NCBI RefSeq assembly: GCF_016722925.1
Contig: NZ_JAEQNC010000006.1
Span: forward strand, 248,001 to 312,000
Length of the DNA: 64,000 bases
Source: Phytoamicus setariae
GTDB lineage: Bacteria; Pseudomonadota; Alphaproteobacteria; Rhizobiales; Rhizobiaceae
Direction: 5' to 3'
Below, one piece after another: positions 1 to 8,744 of this stretch (position 1 is its first letter; every line of letters starts with the position of its first letter). Made by a program: the position numbers and the translations under genes. The notes beneath the pieces were generated by a model that worked only from the letters and a program-made list of their open reading frames with translations, had not been told where the DNA came from and did not search any database.

Positions 1-2
1 TG

Positions 3-278
3 CTCATGTTGGGCAACATTGTGCAGGTTGCATTCTGGGCATGGCTCTATGGAGCACTCGGCGCCTTCGACGACTTCCAGACTGCCATGTATTTTTCAGG
101 CGTAACCTTCACGTCACTCGGCTATGGGGATGTGGTCCTGGATGGCCGCGTCCGCATGCTTGCGCCGCTGCAAGCTGCCAATGGGCTGATGATGTTCGGG
201 ATAACCACTGCCCTCTTCGTTGCCTTCGTTCAGCTGGCAATCGGGAGATGGACCGCGGCACATCCAAAGTCGAAGTAA
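3..278 (+). CDS. Potassium channel family protein, C-terminal part (cut by window start)
   Basis: The frame is open to the left edge, so only the last ~90 residues are present. They show the pore loop and selectivity filter T-S-L-G-Y-G-D, preceded by a hydrophobic segment and followed by a second membrane helix (roughly from LQAANGLMMFG onward) and a short basic tail. This is the M1-P-M2 layout of the Ion_trans_2 family of two-helix K+ channels. No cytosolic RCK/TrkA domain follows, so the channel ends just after M2. An intrinsic-terminator-like hairpin lies 18 bases downstream. Its gating and upstream part cannot be judged here. Confidence 0.8.
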   Translation, partial: LMLGNIVQVAFWAWLYGALGAFDDFQTAMYFSGVTFTSLGYGDVVLDGRVRMLAPLQAANGLMMFGITTALFVAFVQLAIGRWTAAHPKSK

Positions 279-295
279 TTCGACCTGGCTGGAAT

Positions 296-316
296 TTGGC
301 AAAACCAGTTTGCCAA
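296..316 (+). terminator. Intrinsic-terminator-like hairpin after the channel gene
   Basis: A perfect 8-bp stem (TTGGCAAA / TTTGCCAA) with a 5-base loop is followed by CTTGTTT. It sits 18 bases after the channel stop codon. The stem is rather AT-rich, so the strength is uncertain. Confidence 0.5.
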
Positions 317-523
317 CTTGTTTAGACCTCGCTAATGTGCATCCCACGGTGAGGTGAGGCCTTTGCTCAGGCAGGTGTGTCTTGGTGGCCGCCGGGAGCC
401 GGTATGACGGCGACAATGCGATAGAATTCTCCGTCTGCCGCGATTGTTCAATGATCGTGATGGCATGCGAGCAAATGCTGACCGCACATTTGATTTTTGC
501 TTGAAACTGTAGGGAGTCACGGA

Positions 524-1045
524 ATGGCTGCGGAGATCGAGCGAAAATATCTGGTATTGGACGATAGTTGGCGGAAGAACGCTTCCATCGGATCCGTCTT
601 CTGCCAAACTTACCTCATGGCAAGGAAGAGCCGTTTTGTCCGTATCCGGATCATCGACAACGCGCGAGCATTTCTGGCTATCAAGTTCCGGACAAGCGCT
701 TTGAGGCGAGAAGAGTTCGAATACGAGATTCCGTATCTCGATGCGCTGGAGATGGCTTCGCATTCTACAGCTTTGGTGGAGAAGACCCGTTACGAGGTCG
801 ATTGTTGCGGCTATTGCTGGCAAATCGATGTCTACAATGGTCCCTATGAGGGGCTCGTTATTGCTGAGATCGAACTTGAAAACGAGAGTGTGAGGAACCC
901 ACATCCCCCCTGGCTCGGCAAGGAGATAACGGGCGACCCAAATTACTCCAATCGGGCGATGGCGGCGGCCACTTCAATGAGCCGAAGTGCAAATGCTCGG
1001 GTAACTCCAGACGCACAGATCTTCGGTGTAAACGAGCTAGTCTAG
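524..1045 (+). CDS. CYTH domain protein, probable inorganic triphosphatase
   Basis: A 173-residue soluble protein. The CYTH signature E-I-E-R-K (ExExK) is at residues 4-8, followed by alternating charged strands (RIRI, AIKFR, EFEYEIP, AEIELE) as expected for the eight-stranded tunnel that binds triphosphate and a divalent metal. Bacterial members of this family mostly hydrolyse inorganic triphosphate; some act on thiamine triphosphate. I chose the ATG at 524 because AGGGAG lies 7 bases upstream and the family motif begins right after it; the longer TTG start at 497 has no such support. No CHAD domain is attached. It converges on a polyphosphate kinase gene, which fits phosphate metabolism. 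Confidence 0.85.
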   Translation: MAAEIERKYLVLDDSWRKNASIGSVFCQTYLMARKSRFVRIRIIDNARAFLAIKFRTSALRREEFEYEIPYLDALEMASHSTALVEKTRYEVDCCGYCWQIDVYNGPYEGLVIAEIELENESVRNPHPPWLGKEITGDPNYSNRAMAAATSMSRSANARVTPDAQIFGVNELV

Positions 1046-1198
1046 CTACAATCCCCTTACTCGCCGATATTTGACGTCTTGAGATCATATCCCAACGATC
1101 CACGGTCGAAGTCCTGGGGCGGTGTCATTTGCAGACGCCAGAATCCAAGAAGCGACAATCGGGCTTCGTTCAGAGTAGAATTTGCAAACTGGAAGCCG

Positions 1199-2134
1199 TC
1201 AATCTTCCGCCATCAGTTGCTTGCGGATTTCCATCAATTCCGCTTTTTTCTTGTCATCGACGACCGGCATGCTCAGATCTAGCCGCTCAAGGGCAGAAGA
1301 CACCACTTGCGATACGGCAAGACGGGCAAACCACTTGTTGTCTGCAGGAATGACAAACCAAGGTGCCCACTCCGTGCTTGTATTTTCCAGCATGTCCTCA
1401 AAAGCACTTTGATAGTCGTCCCAATATTTCCGCTCCTCGTAGTCCGCCGTCGAAAATTTCCAGTTCTTCTCGGGTTCATCGATCCGCGCGATGAACCGGC
1501 GCTTCTGCTCCTCCTTGGAAATATTGAGAAAGAATTTCAATATGATCGTGCCGTTGTGGCGAAGATACTTTTCGAAATTATTTATTTCCTTGAAGCGGCC
1601 TTTCCAGATATCGCCTTGTCTGGTTGCCGGAGGTATTCTTTGCTTTGCGAGAAACTCGGGATGCACCCTCACCACCAGGACTTCTTCATAATAGGAGCGG
1701 TTGAAAATCCCGATCATGCCGCGTCCCGGCAGCGCCTTGGAAGTCCGCCAGAGGTAGTCGTGATCCAGATCCTCGGCCGAAGGCGACTTGAAGCTTGTCA
1801 CGTGGCAGCCCTGTGGATTTATCCCTGACATGACGTGACGTATCGCCCCGTCCTTGCCTGCGGCATCCATGGCTTGAAAGATGATGAGCAGGGAATAGGT
1901 ATCCTGCGCATAGAGCATTTCCTGCATGTCCGACAGGTTCTCCACATTCGCAGCCACCTGCTCCAGCGCGCCTTCCTTGTCATCAAATCCGCCGGTAAAA
2001 TCCGGGTCGAAATCTTTCTTTAGGTTCAATGACTTACCGGGTTCTGCGACAAAATCCCGGATGCGAAACCGGACGTTGCCACTCTCACCAACCGAGATCT
2101 TTCGCTTCTTGTCAAAGTCCACATCAGTTTTCAT
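1199..2134 (-). CDS. ppk2: Polyphosphate kinase 2 family protein (class III-like)
   Basis: A 311-residue PPK2-family enzyme, which moves phosphate between polyphosphate and nucleotides. The Walker A-like M-D-A-A-G-K-D-G is at residues 89-96, followed by IRHVMSGINPQG and LDHDYLWR; the aromatic-rich FNRSYYEEVLVVRVHP segment forms the second conserved block. The MDAAGKD-form of the loop and the DHDYLWR motif resemble the class III enzymes, which can phosphorylate AMP and ADP; class assignment is inference. The ATG at 2134 is preferred over the longer frame to 2161 because GGGGAGG lies 6 bases ahead of it. It is convergent with the CYTH gene. No clear terminator lies between them. Confidence 0.88.
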   Translation of the reverse strand: MKTDVDFDKKRKISVGESGNVRFRIRDFVAEPGKSLNLKKDFDPDFTGGFDDKEGALEQVAANVENLSDMQEMLYAQDTYSLLIIFQAMDAAGKDGAIRHVMSGINPQGCHVTSFKSPSAEDLDHDYLWRTSKALPGRGMIGIFNRSYYEEVLVVRVHPEFLAKQRIPPATRQGDIWKGRFKEINNFEKYLRHNGTIILKFFLNISKEEQKRRFIARIDEPEKNWKFSTADYEERKYWDDYQSAFEDMLENTSTEWAPWFVIPADNKWFARLAVSQVVSSALERLDLSMPVVDDKKKAELMEIRKQLMAED

Positions 2135-2336
2135 GTGCACCCTCCCCGCGCGTTGAGCCAATGGCCAGCGCTCTTCGTTTAGCTAATATCTATTGCTTTG
2201 TTCTAAATTATGATACCATTATTCACCGGAAAATCCACATGCGCAAACTAAATTCAACCTCAGGCGGTGCTTTGCAACGGCAACCCAAAACGCAATGGCA
2301 GGTAGTGGCAATGTGTGAACTTAGGGGGAAGTCAAG

Positions 2337-2822
2337 ATGAGTCAGAACAACCAAAACGAGCCAACCCGCGCTGACGATCTGTTCATGACCGCAGAAGAAT
2401 TGTTGGATTATGCCGACAAGATCGACTCGGCGCGCGCAAAGGCCGCCTTCAATGCCATGGGCACTGCGGAAAATGCGCGAAAGGAATTGATGGACAAACT
2501 GTCAAAACCGGTCGCGGTTACCGAGGAAATGCGGCAAAGCGTCCTTAACCGGGTCAAGAAGGCGGCGGCCGAAGGGCTAAACGAATTGAAAGTGCTGCAG
2601 TTCCCCGTCGAGCTTTGCACAGACTCCGGTCGCGCCATCAATAACAATGAACCCGATTGGCCCGAAACTTTGACCGGTGTTCCGAGGCAGGCTTATGAAG
2701 TTTGGCGCGATCGTCTGAAGCCGGCCGGCTACAGCCTCACGGCCATGATCGTGGAATGGCCACATGGAATGCCTGGTGATGTCGGCTTTTTCCTCGGCTG
2801 GCATCGCCCGACACCGCATTGA
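2337..2822 (+). CDS. Hypothetical protein, 161 residues
   Basis: I do not recognise this protein. It has no signal peptide or membrane segment. Residues ~15-100 are charged, Ala/Lys/Glu-rich and probably helical; a hydrophobic stretch (AMIVEWPHG and VGFFLGW) lies near the C-terminus. The start is well supported by TAGGGGGAA about 7 bases before the ATG. It stands alone: ppk2 is divergent on the left, and a strong hairpin follows the stop codon on the right. Codon use does not look foreign. It could be a stress or regulatory protein, but nothing in the sequence decides this. Confidence 0.7.
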   Translation: MSQNNQNEPTRADDLFMTAEELLDYADKIDSARAKAAFNAMGTAENARKELMDKLSKPVAVTEEMRQSVLNRVKKAAAEGLNELKVLQFPVELCTDSGRAINNNEPDWPETLTGVPRQAYEVWRDRLKPAGYSLTAMIVEWPHGMPGDVGFFLGWHRPTPH

Positions 2823-2834
2823 ACAGTCAATAAC

Positions 2835-2866
2835 GCGGGTGCATTTTAAACCATAAATGCACCCGC
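2835..2866 (+). terminator. Perfect 12-bp hairpin between the hypothetical gene and the SulP gene
   Basis: GCGGGTGCATTT pairs exactly with AAATGCACCCGC around an 8-base loop, 12 bases after the preceding stop codon. There is no T-tract on either strand, so Rho-independent termination is likely but not certain. An ATG inside the right arm (2857) opens the longest reading frame of the SulP gene; being buried in the stem, it is a poor start. Confidence 0.6.
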
Positions 2867-2961
2867 CATTGCGCCTGAATTTCCAGTCAATTCAGGCGGG
2901 TTGCGCCAACCCGATCGTTCCTGCCGTTCGATGGGTTTTGGGACAGCGCCTGCTGCTTCTG

Positions 2962-4668
2962 ATGCGGATGTTTGATCTGATGTTCACGCTTCCATTCATT
3001 TCCAGCATGAAGGAGTATCGGCCCGAGTGGCTTCGATACGATGTGACGTCTGGACTGGCTATCGCCGCTGTTGGATTGCCAAGCGCGATCGCCTACCCTG
3101 CACTTGCCGGCCTGCCGCCGGAAATCGGCATATATGCCAGCATCATGTCGGTTCTCGGCTATGCCCTGTTAGGCTCCTCACGACAACTCATCGTGGGGCC
3201 GGACGCCGGTACGGTGACGGTGCTTGCGGCCGTCCTCGTTTCTTTCGGCCTATCCTCGACAGCCGAAAATGTACTGGCTTCTGCGGCGATCGCCGTGATT
3301 GTCGGTTTCCTTTGCTTTCTGGCAAGCTTCCTTCGCCTTGGCTTCATCGCCAACCTCCTCTCACGTCCGATCTTGACCGGCTTTATGACTGGCATTTCGC
3401 TGTCGATCCTCATTGGCCAGATCGGCCGCTTCACCGGTGTCAAGATTGAAAGTGACGGGCTGTTCCAGCCCCTTCTGGAAATCGTTTCAAAAGCGGACCT
3501 GATCCACTGGCCTTCGCTTGTGCTGGGTATCGCTATGTTCCTGTTGCTCCGGTTGTTGGGTGCGTGGCGACCATCGATTCCAGGACCCCTCGTTGCGGTG
3601 GCACTCGGGACCGCGTTATCCTACGTCTTCAATTTTAAGGAAATGGGAATTCGCGTTGTCGGCGCCGTCCCTTCGGAACTGCCATCGCCAACGATCCCGA
3701 TCCCTCATGGCGTGAGCATACCTGATCTCATTCTGGGGGCAGCTGCGGTGCTGGTCGTGAGTTTCGGCTCCGGTATCGTGACGGCCCGCAGCTTTGGGGC
3801 GAAAAACAAATATCCCGTCGATGCAAATAAAGAGCTCTTGGGATTTGGTGCGGCAAACTTGGCCTCGGGACTATTCGGCGGCTTCGCTGTGACATCTTCG
3901 GATTCGCGCACCGCAATCAATGACATGATGGGCGGGAAAACACAGTTGGCCGCTGTTGTTTCAGCCGCCGCCCTTACTCTCACGGTTCTGTTCCTCACCG
4001 ACGCGCTGGCAATACTACCCACGCCGGTGCTGGGGGCTGTACTCGCGTCGGCTGCAATTAGCCTCATCGATCTGAAAACCCTGCGTGAGCTATGGCAGAT
4101 CAGCCGCATAGAGTTCTCTTTTGCGCTCATCAGTATTGCGGGTGCTCTCGGCCTTGGTGTCCTGAAGGGGGTAGTCGTCGCTGTGTGCGCGACATTGTTC
4201 TATGTACTGATGAAAGAAATGATGCCGCGAGACGCTTTGTTGGGTCGCATTCCGGGTCGAGATGGATTTTACAAACTGCATCGTCATCCGCAGGCCAAGC
4301 CGATTCCCGGCATGGTGATCTACCTTCTCCAGGGAAACCTGCAGTTCTTCAATGTAGAACACGTTAGAGGCAGGATCGAAGAAATTTTTGCAAATCTGGC
4401 GCCGGATACCAGGGAATTCATCTTCGATGCAGGTGCCGTTACCCAGATCGACAGCACCGCTGCCGTGCTGGTTGATGACATCCGGAAACTTGCTGTAAAC
4501 AGAGGTATGAGGTTTGCGATTGTCGAGCTTCACAGCGAGCCGCTTGAAATTTTGAAACGTGCTGGCGTCGTCGACAACGTTGAAAGCTCCATGATTTTCG
4601 CCGATCTGGATGACGCGGTCGATGCCTTTACGCAAACCTCGGCAGACGGGCGTCCAGCGGTGCTTTGA
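2962..4668 (+). CDS. SulP family anion permease with C-terminal STAS domain
   Basis: An inner-membrane anion transporter of about 568 residues. The N-terminal two thirds hold about a dozen hydrophobic segments with SulP signatures (GLAIAAVGLPSAIAYPALAGLPPEIGIYAS; GLFGGFAVTSSDSRTAIN). The last ~110 residues form a STAS domain with the FIFDAGAVTQIDSTAA core, related to anti-sigma antagonists. Family substrates include sulfate, bicarbonate, C4-dicarboxylates and other anions; the sequence does not say which. The start is uncertain: the ATG at 2857 lies in a hairpin, so I use 2962, with ATGs at 2968 and 2977 as alternatives; none has a strong Shine-Dalgarno. It stands just upstream of the nap operon with a 150-base gap. 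Confidence 0.85.
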   Translation: MRMFDLMFTLPFISSMKEYRPEWLRYDVTSGLAIAAVGLPSAIAYPALAGLPPEIGIYASIMSVLGYALLGSSRQLIVGPDAGTVTVLAAVLVSFGLSSTAENVLASAAIAVIVGFLCFLASFLRLGFIANLLSRPILTGFMTGISLSILIGQIGRFTGVKIESDGLFQPLLEIVSKADLIHWPSLVLGIAMFLLLRLLGAWRPSIPGPLVAVALGTALSYVFNFKEMGIRVVGAVPSELPSPTIPIPHGVSIPDLILGAAAVLVVSFGSGIVTARSFGAKNKYPVDANKELLGFGAANLASGLFGGFAVTSSDSRTAINDMMGGKTQLAAVVSAAALTLTVLFLTDALAILPTPVLGAVLASAAISLIDLKTLRELWQISRIEFSFALISIAGALGLGVLKGVVVAVCATLFYVLMKEMMPRDALLGRIPGRDGFYKLHRHPQAKPIPGMVIYLLQGNLQFFNVEHVRGRIEEIFANLAPDTREFIFDAGAVTQIDSTAAVLVDDIRKLAVNRGMRFAIVELHSEPLEILKRAGVVDNVESSMIFADLDDAVDAFTQTSADGRPAVL

Positions 4669-4673
4669 AAGGT

Positions 4674-4786
4674 GTTCAACCACGTGAACGATGATTGGTT
4701 GCAAGTAGCGACAGCAGTCTTGTGCAGCCGATCTGCCTCCTGACCCGTCACCGGAAAATCGTCCTTTACGGGTTCACACCATGGTG
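4674..4786 (+). promoter_or_regulatory. Upstream region of the nap operon with two inverted repeats
   Basis: The 150 bases between the SulP stop and napE contain GTTCA-N6-TGAAC (4674-4689, centred on CACGTG) and the perfect 10-bp palindrome CACCATGGTG (4777-4786). Either could be an operator or, for the first, a weak terminator hairpin. I do not see the FNR/FixK consensus TTGAT-N4-ATCAA here. The assignment as regulatory sites is by position only. Confidence 0.35.
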
Positions 4787-4818
4787 CTAACTATCGGTTG
4801 AGTGTCTGGGAGGGCAAG

Positions 4819-5007
4819 GTGGAAGACGAGATCGCAACACAAAGGCCGATCGACTTCCGAAAGCGCCGGCTTCGCGAGTTGGCGGCTTTTTTCGCGCTTG
4901 CATTCGGTATCTGGCCAATTGTGGCGATTGGTGTCGTTGGCGGATACGGTTTTCTAGTATGGTTCTACCAGATGATCTACGGGCCCCCAGGCCCGCATGG
5001 CGGTTAG
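4819..5007 (+). CDS. napE: Periplasmic nitrate reductase subunit NapE
   Basis: A 62-residue single-span membrane protein: a charged N-terminus with the KRRLRELAAF motif of NapE, then one hydrophobic helix and a short periplasmic GPPGPHGG tail. NapE is a small subunit of unknown role found at the head of many alphaproteobacterial nap operons. I chose GTG at 4819, with GGGAGG 5 bases ahead; the TTG at 4798 would add 7 residues but lacks a good ribosome site. It leads a tight operon, with napF starting 3 bases after its stop. Confidence 0.88.
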   Translation: MEDEIATQRPIDFRKRRLRELAAFFALAFGIWPIVAIGVVGGYGFLVWFYQMIYGPPGPHGG

Positions 5008-5010
5008 CGC

Positions 5011-5511
5011 ATGTTGGATTCAGTCGAGACAAGACGCAGTCTTCTTTTCGGCTTGGGCCGCGCCAGACCCAGTGGCCCTCTCCCACCCGGCGCTACGCGC
5101 GAAAGTATCGGGCTCTGCTCGGGTTGCGGCGAATGCGCTGCAGGCTGTCCCCAGCGAATTATCAGGATGGACAATGGTGCTCCAACGGTCGATTTCTCAC
5201 TCGGCGAATGCAACTTCTGCGGCGAATGCGGTGCCCGATGTCCCGAGGCCGTGTTCGTCACGGCCCACGCGATGCGCTTCGATCATGTCGCAAGAATAGA
5301 AGATCATTGTCTGGCGTTGAATTCCGTGGACTGTCAGTCCTGCAGGGACGTCTGCCCCGAGATGGCGATCCGGTTTGTTCCCGCCCGGGGAAAGCCATTC
5401 CAGCCGACGCTTGATGCCGCCCGTTGCTCCGGATGCGGCGCCTGCCTCTCGGTTTGTCCTGTCCAGGCGATAGGACTGTCACACCAACAGGCCGAGGCCC
5501 AACATGGTTGA
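5011..5511 (+). CDS. napF: Ferredoxin-type protein NapF
   Basis: A 166-residue cytoplasmic iron-sulfur protein with four cysteine groups: CSGCGECAAGCP, CNFCGECGARCP, a shorter CQSCRDVCP, and CSGCGACLSVCP. These ligate [4Fe-4S] clusters. NapF interacts with cytoplasmic NapA and is thought to help load or activate its metal cofactors before Tat export. It overlaps napD by 8 bases, so the two are probably translationally coupled. Length and cysteine layout are normal for the family. Confidence 0.93.
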   Translation: MLDSVETRRSLLFGLGRARPSGPLPPGATRESIGLCSGCGECAAGCPQRIIRMDNGAPTVDFSLGECNFCGECGARCPEAVFVTAHAMRFDHVARIEDHCLALNSVDCQSCRDVCPEMAIRFVPARGKPFQPTLDAARCSGCGACLSVCPVQAIGLSHQQAEAQHG

Positions 5512-5767
5512 TGCACCGGCAGTCTGGCATATTTCAAGTGCCGTCGTCGTGGCCCATCCGGCCCGCGCCGTGGAGGTGGCCGCTACGATCGCCCGCTTTC
5601 CCGATGTCGAAGTGCATGCCGTCAGTGGCAGTAAGATCGTCATCGTGATTGAGGGCGAGCGGTTGGGGGCACTGGGAGACAGGCTGATCGAGATTTCGGC
5701 GCTGGCGGGAGTTGTGTCCGCAAATATGGTTTTCGAACAGACGATGCCACAGGAGAATACGCCATGA
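5504..5767 (+). CDS. napD: NapD, chaperone for NapA maturation
   Basis: An 87-residue ferredoxin-fold protein of the NapD family, which binds the twin-arginine signal peptide of NapA and holds back export until the molybdenum cofactor is in place. Visible family features are the N-terminal [11 protein letters not shown] strand, the central [17 protein letters not shown] and the ENTP end. It overlaps napF by 8 bases and napA by 4 (ATGA), which fits its role as the partner of the next gene product. Confidence 0.92.
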   Translation: MVDAPAVWHISSAVVVAHPARAVEVAATIARFPDVEVHAVSGSKIVIVIEGERLGALGDRLIEISALAGVVSANMVFEQTMPQENTP

Positions 5768-8268
5768 CCACCGAGCTGACACGTCGCCAGTTGCTCAAGG
5801 CGCATGCCGCCGCAATCGCCGCGTCTACAGCGGGTATCGTATTGCCGGCTGCGGCCCAGTCGATCCCCGGCGGCGTCGGGACGGTCGAGATCAAGTGGTC
5901 GAAGGCGCCGTGCCGCTTCTGTGGCACGGGCTGTGGCGTCATGGTCGGTGTCAAGGCGGGTCAGGTTGTCGCCACCCATGGCGACATGGAGGCCGAGGTC
6001 AATCGCGGCCTCAACTGCGTAAAGGGCTATTTCCTGTCCAAAATCATGTACGGCAAGGATCGCCTGACTGTTCCGTTGCTACGCAAGACCAATGGAGTCT
6101 ACGACAAGCAAGGCGAGTTCGAGCCAGTCAGCTGGGATGAAGCCTTCGACGTGATGGCCCAGCAGTGCAAGAAGGTCCTCAAGGAAAAAGGACCGACTGC
6201 AGTCGGTATGTTCGGCTCCGGCCAATGGACAATCTTCGAAGGTTATGCAGCCACAAAGCTGATGCGTGCGGGCTTTCGCTCCAACAATCTCGACCCGAAC
6301 GCCCGGCACTGCATGGCGTCTGCCGCGGTGGCTTTCATGCGGACCTTCGGCATGGACGAGCCGATGGGTTGCTACGACGATTTCGAACACGCAGACGCAT
6401 TCGTGCTCTGGGGGTCGAACATGGCGGAGATGCATCCGATCCTTTGGACCCGGGTCGCTGACCGGCGGCTGGGGCACGAACATGTTAAGGTGGCGGTGCT
6501 TTCAACCTTTACCCACCGCAGTATGGATCTCGCCGACATCCCGGTCATCTTCAAACCGGGCACAGATCTGGCAATCCTGAACTATATTGCCAACTACATC
6601 ATCGAGAACGGCAAGGTGAACCAGGACTTCGTCGACAAGCACACGAAGTTCATGGCCGGCACTACCGATATCGGCTACGGTCTCAGACCCGACAATCCGC
6701 TGGAAGTGAAAGCGACAGGGGCTGCCACAGCAGACAAGATGACGCCGATCGACTTCGAGGCCTTCAAGGCGCTCGTGTCCGAATACACGCTGGAAAAAAC
6801 AGCCGAACTGACCGGTGCCGACAAGGGCTTCCTTGAGGAATTGGCCGAACTCTATGCCGACCCGAAAGTCAAGGTCATGTCGCTGTGGACCATGGGGTTC
6901 AACCAGCACGTCCGCGGCGTCTGGGCCAATCAGATGGTCTATAACCTTCACCTGCTGACAGGAAAAATATCCGAGCCGGGCAATAGTCCATTCTCGCTCA
7001 CCGGGCAGCCGTCTGCCTGCGGCACCGCCCGCGAAGTCGGCACCTTCGCCCATCGCCTGCCCGCTGACATGGTGGTCACGAACCCGGAACACCGCAAGCA
7101 CGCCGAGGAAATCTGGAAATTGCCCCACGGGTTGTTACCGGACAAACCCGGCTATCATGCGGTCCTGCAGGACCGAATGCTGCACGACGGAAAGCTCAAT
7201 TTCTATTGGGTACAGGTCAATAACAACGTCCAGGCAGCGCCCAATGCAAGCAACGAAACCTACCCGGGTTACCGCAATCCGGATAACTTCATCGTCGTTT
7301 CGGATGCCTATCCAACGGTGACGGCGTTGAGCGCCGACTTGATCCTACCAGCGGCGATGTGGGTGGAGAAGGAAGGCGCCTATGGCAATGCGGAGCGCCG
7401 CACGCATGTGTGGCACCAACTGGTCGATGCGCCGGGCGTTGCCCGTTCGGACCTCTGGCAACTGGTAGAGTTTTCAAAGCGCTTCACCACCGATGAAGTC
7501 TGGACGCAGGACATTCTCGACGCCAATCCTGCCTACAAAGGCAAGACGCTCTTTGAGGTTCTGTTCCAGAATGGAAATGTCGATCGCTTTGCTCTGAGCG
7601 AGTTGTCGCCGGATTATGAAAACCTCGAAGCAAAGGAATTTGGTTTTTATATCCAGAAAGGCCTGTTCGAGGAATATGCGACCTTCGGGCGCGGCCATGG
7701 CCACGATCTGGCGCCTTATGACCGCTATCATACCGAGCGCGGCCTGCGCTGGCCGGTCGTCGACGGCAAGGAGACGCGATGGCGATATCGGGAGGGCTAC
7801 GATCCCTATGTGAAGCCCGGTGAAGGATTGAATTTCTACGGCCAGAAAGACGGAAGGGCGGTCATCCTTGCCGTGCCATACGAGCCGCCAGCGGAATCAC
7901 CCGACGCCGAATTCGACTATTGGCTGGTGACTGGCCGGGTGCTTGAGCACTGGCATTCCGGCTCGATGACAATGCGGGTTCCCGAACTTTACAAGGCTTT
8001 CCCCGGTGCGCGCTGCTTCATGAATCCCGAGGATGCACGCAAACGCGGCATCAACCAGGGGGCGGAGGTGCGGATCGTCTCGCGACGCGGAGAAATCCGC
8101 TCTCGGATCGACATACGCGGCCGCAACAAAATGCCGTCGGGCGTGATCTTCGTGCCTTGGTTCGACGCCAGCCAATTGATCAACAAGGTGACACTCGACG
8201 CTACCGATCCCATCTCCAAACAGACGGATTTCAAAAAATGCGCGGTCAAGATTCTTCCCGTCACCTGA
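5764..8268 (+). CDS. napA: Periplasmic nitrate reductase catalytic subunit NapA
   Basis: An 834-residue molybdoenzyme that reduces nitrate to nitrite in the periplasm. A Tat signal (T-R-R-Q-L-L-K, residues 6-12) ends near AAAQS (~29-33). The [4Fe-4S] site is C50-x2-C53-x3-C57-x27-C85. Cys183, in NARHCMAS, is the expected molybdenum ligand. The C-terminal ~120 residues form the MGD-binding domain ([17 protein letters not shown]). Length matches NapA (~830). Electrons should come from NapB and NapC, encoded next. It overlaps napD by 4 bases and napB by 31. Confidence 0.97.
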   Translation: MTTELTRRQLLKAHAAAIAASTAGIVLPAAAQSIPGGVGTVEIKWSKAPCRFCGTGCGVMVGVKAGQVVATHGDMEAEVNRGLNCVKGYFLSKIMYGKDRLTVPLLRKTNGVYDKQGEFEPVSWDEAFDVMAQQCKKVLKEKGPTAVGMFGSGQWTIFEGYAATKLMRAGFRSNNLDPNARHCMASAAVAFMRTFGMDEPMGCYDDFEHADAFVLWGSNMAEMHPILWTRVADRRLGHEHVKVAVLSTFTHRSMDLADIPVIFKPGTDLAILNYIANYIIENGKVNQDFVDKHTKFMAGTTDIGYGLRPDNPLEVKATGAATADKMTPIDFEAFKALVSEYTLEKTAELTGADKGFLEELAELYADPKVKVMSLWTMGFNQHVRGVWANQMVYNLHLLTGKISEPGNSPFSLTGQPSACGTAREVGTFAHRLPADMVVTNPEHRKHAEEIWKLPHGLLPDKPGYHAVLQDRMLHDGKLNFYWVQVNNNVQAAPNASNETYPGYRNPDNFIVVSDAYPTVTALSADLILPAAMWVEKEGAYGNAERRTHVWHQLVDAPGVARSDLWQLVEFSKRFTTDEVWTQDILDANPAYKGKTLFEVLFQNGNVDRFALSELSPDYENLEAKEFGFYIQKGLFEEYATFGRGHGHDLAPYDRYHTERGLRWPVVDGKETRWRYREGYDPYVKPGEGLNFYGQKDGRAVILAVPYEPPAESPDAEFDYWLVTGRVLEHWHSGSMTMRVPELYKAFPGARCFMNPEDARKRGINQGAEVRIVSRRGEIRSRIDIRGRNKMPSGVIFVPWFDASQLINKVTLDATDPISKQTDFKKCAVKILPVT

Positions 8269-8744
8269 TACGGCATCAGGTCTGGGGCGTCGTCGCCGTC
8301 GCCCTATTGCTGCTGACAACCACCATCGCGGTCGCCCAGATGGTGGAACGACGTGTACCCCAGCTCTCGGGCAGTGCCGATCCGATGCTCAACATCGACC
8401 CCGGCTACTTTCCAAAATGGGTCGTCGATGACCGGCGTCGCATGCGGGCCTATCCGGAGCAGCCGCCGACTATACCGCATTCGATTGATGGCTATCAGGT
8501 GACGCTCAACGCCAACCGCTGCCTCTCCTGTCACAAACGAGAGTTCACGGAAGGCTCGGGGGCGCCGATGATCAGCGTCACGCACTACATGACCCGCGGT
8601 GCCCAGATGCTCGCCGACGTGTCCCCGAGGCGTTACTTCTGCACGACATGCCACGTTCCCCAGGCTGATACGAAGCCATTGGTCGACAACACGTTCAAGG
8701 ACATGAGCGAACTTGGCTTCAAGCCGGCGGGAAGCGAGCAATGA
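8238..8744 (+). CDS. napB: Periplasmic nitrate reductase diheme cytochrome NapB
   Basis: A 168-residue periplasmic c-type cytochrome with two heme sites, CLSCH at about residue 95 and CTTCH at about 135, as in NapB. One N-terminal hydrophobic stretch ([19 protein letters not shown]) acts as signal peptide. It passes electrons from NapC to NapA. The ATG at 8238 is chosen because it places the signal peptide at the N-terminus; the longer frame from 8157 would put 27 unrelated residues before it. It overlaps the end of napA by 31 bases in another frame and napC by 4 bases (ATGA). Confidence 0.93.
   Translation: MRGQDSSRHLIRHQVWGVVAVALLLLTTTIAVAQMVERRVPQLSGSADPMLNIDPGYFPKWVVDDRRRMRAYPEQPPTIPHSIDGYQVTLNANRCLSCHKREFTEGSGAPMISVTHYMTRGAQMLADVSPRRYFCTTCHVPQADTKPLVDNTFKDMSELGFKPAGSEQ

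Noticed and set aside
4669-4818. FNR/FixK or NnrR box before napE
   Set aside because: Neither TTGAT-N4-ATCAA nor a convincing TTG-N8-CAA variant is present.
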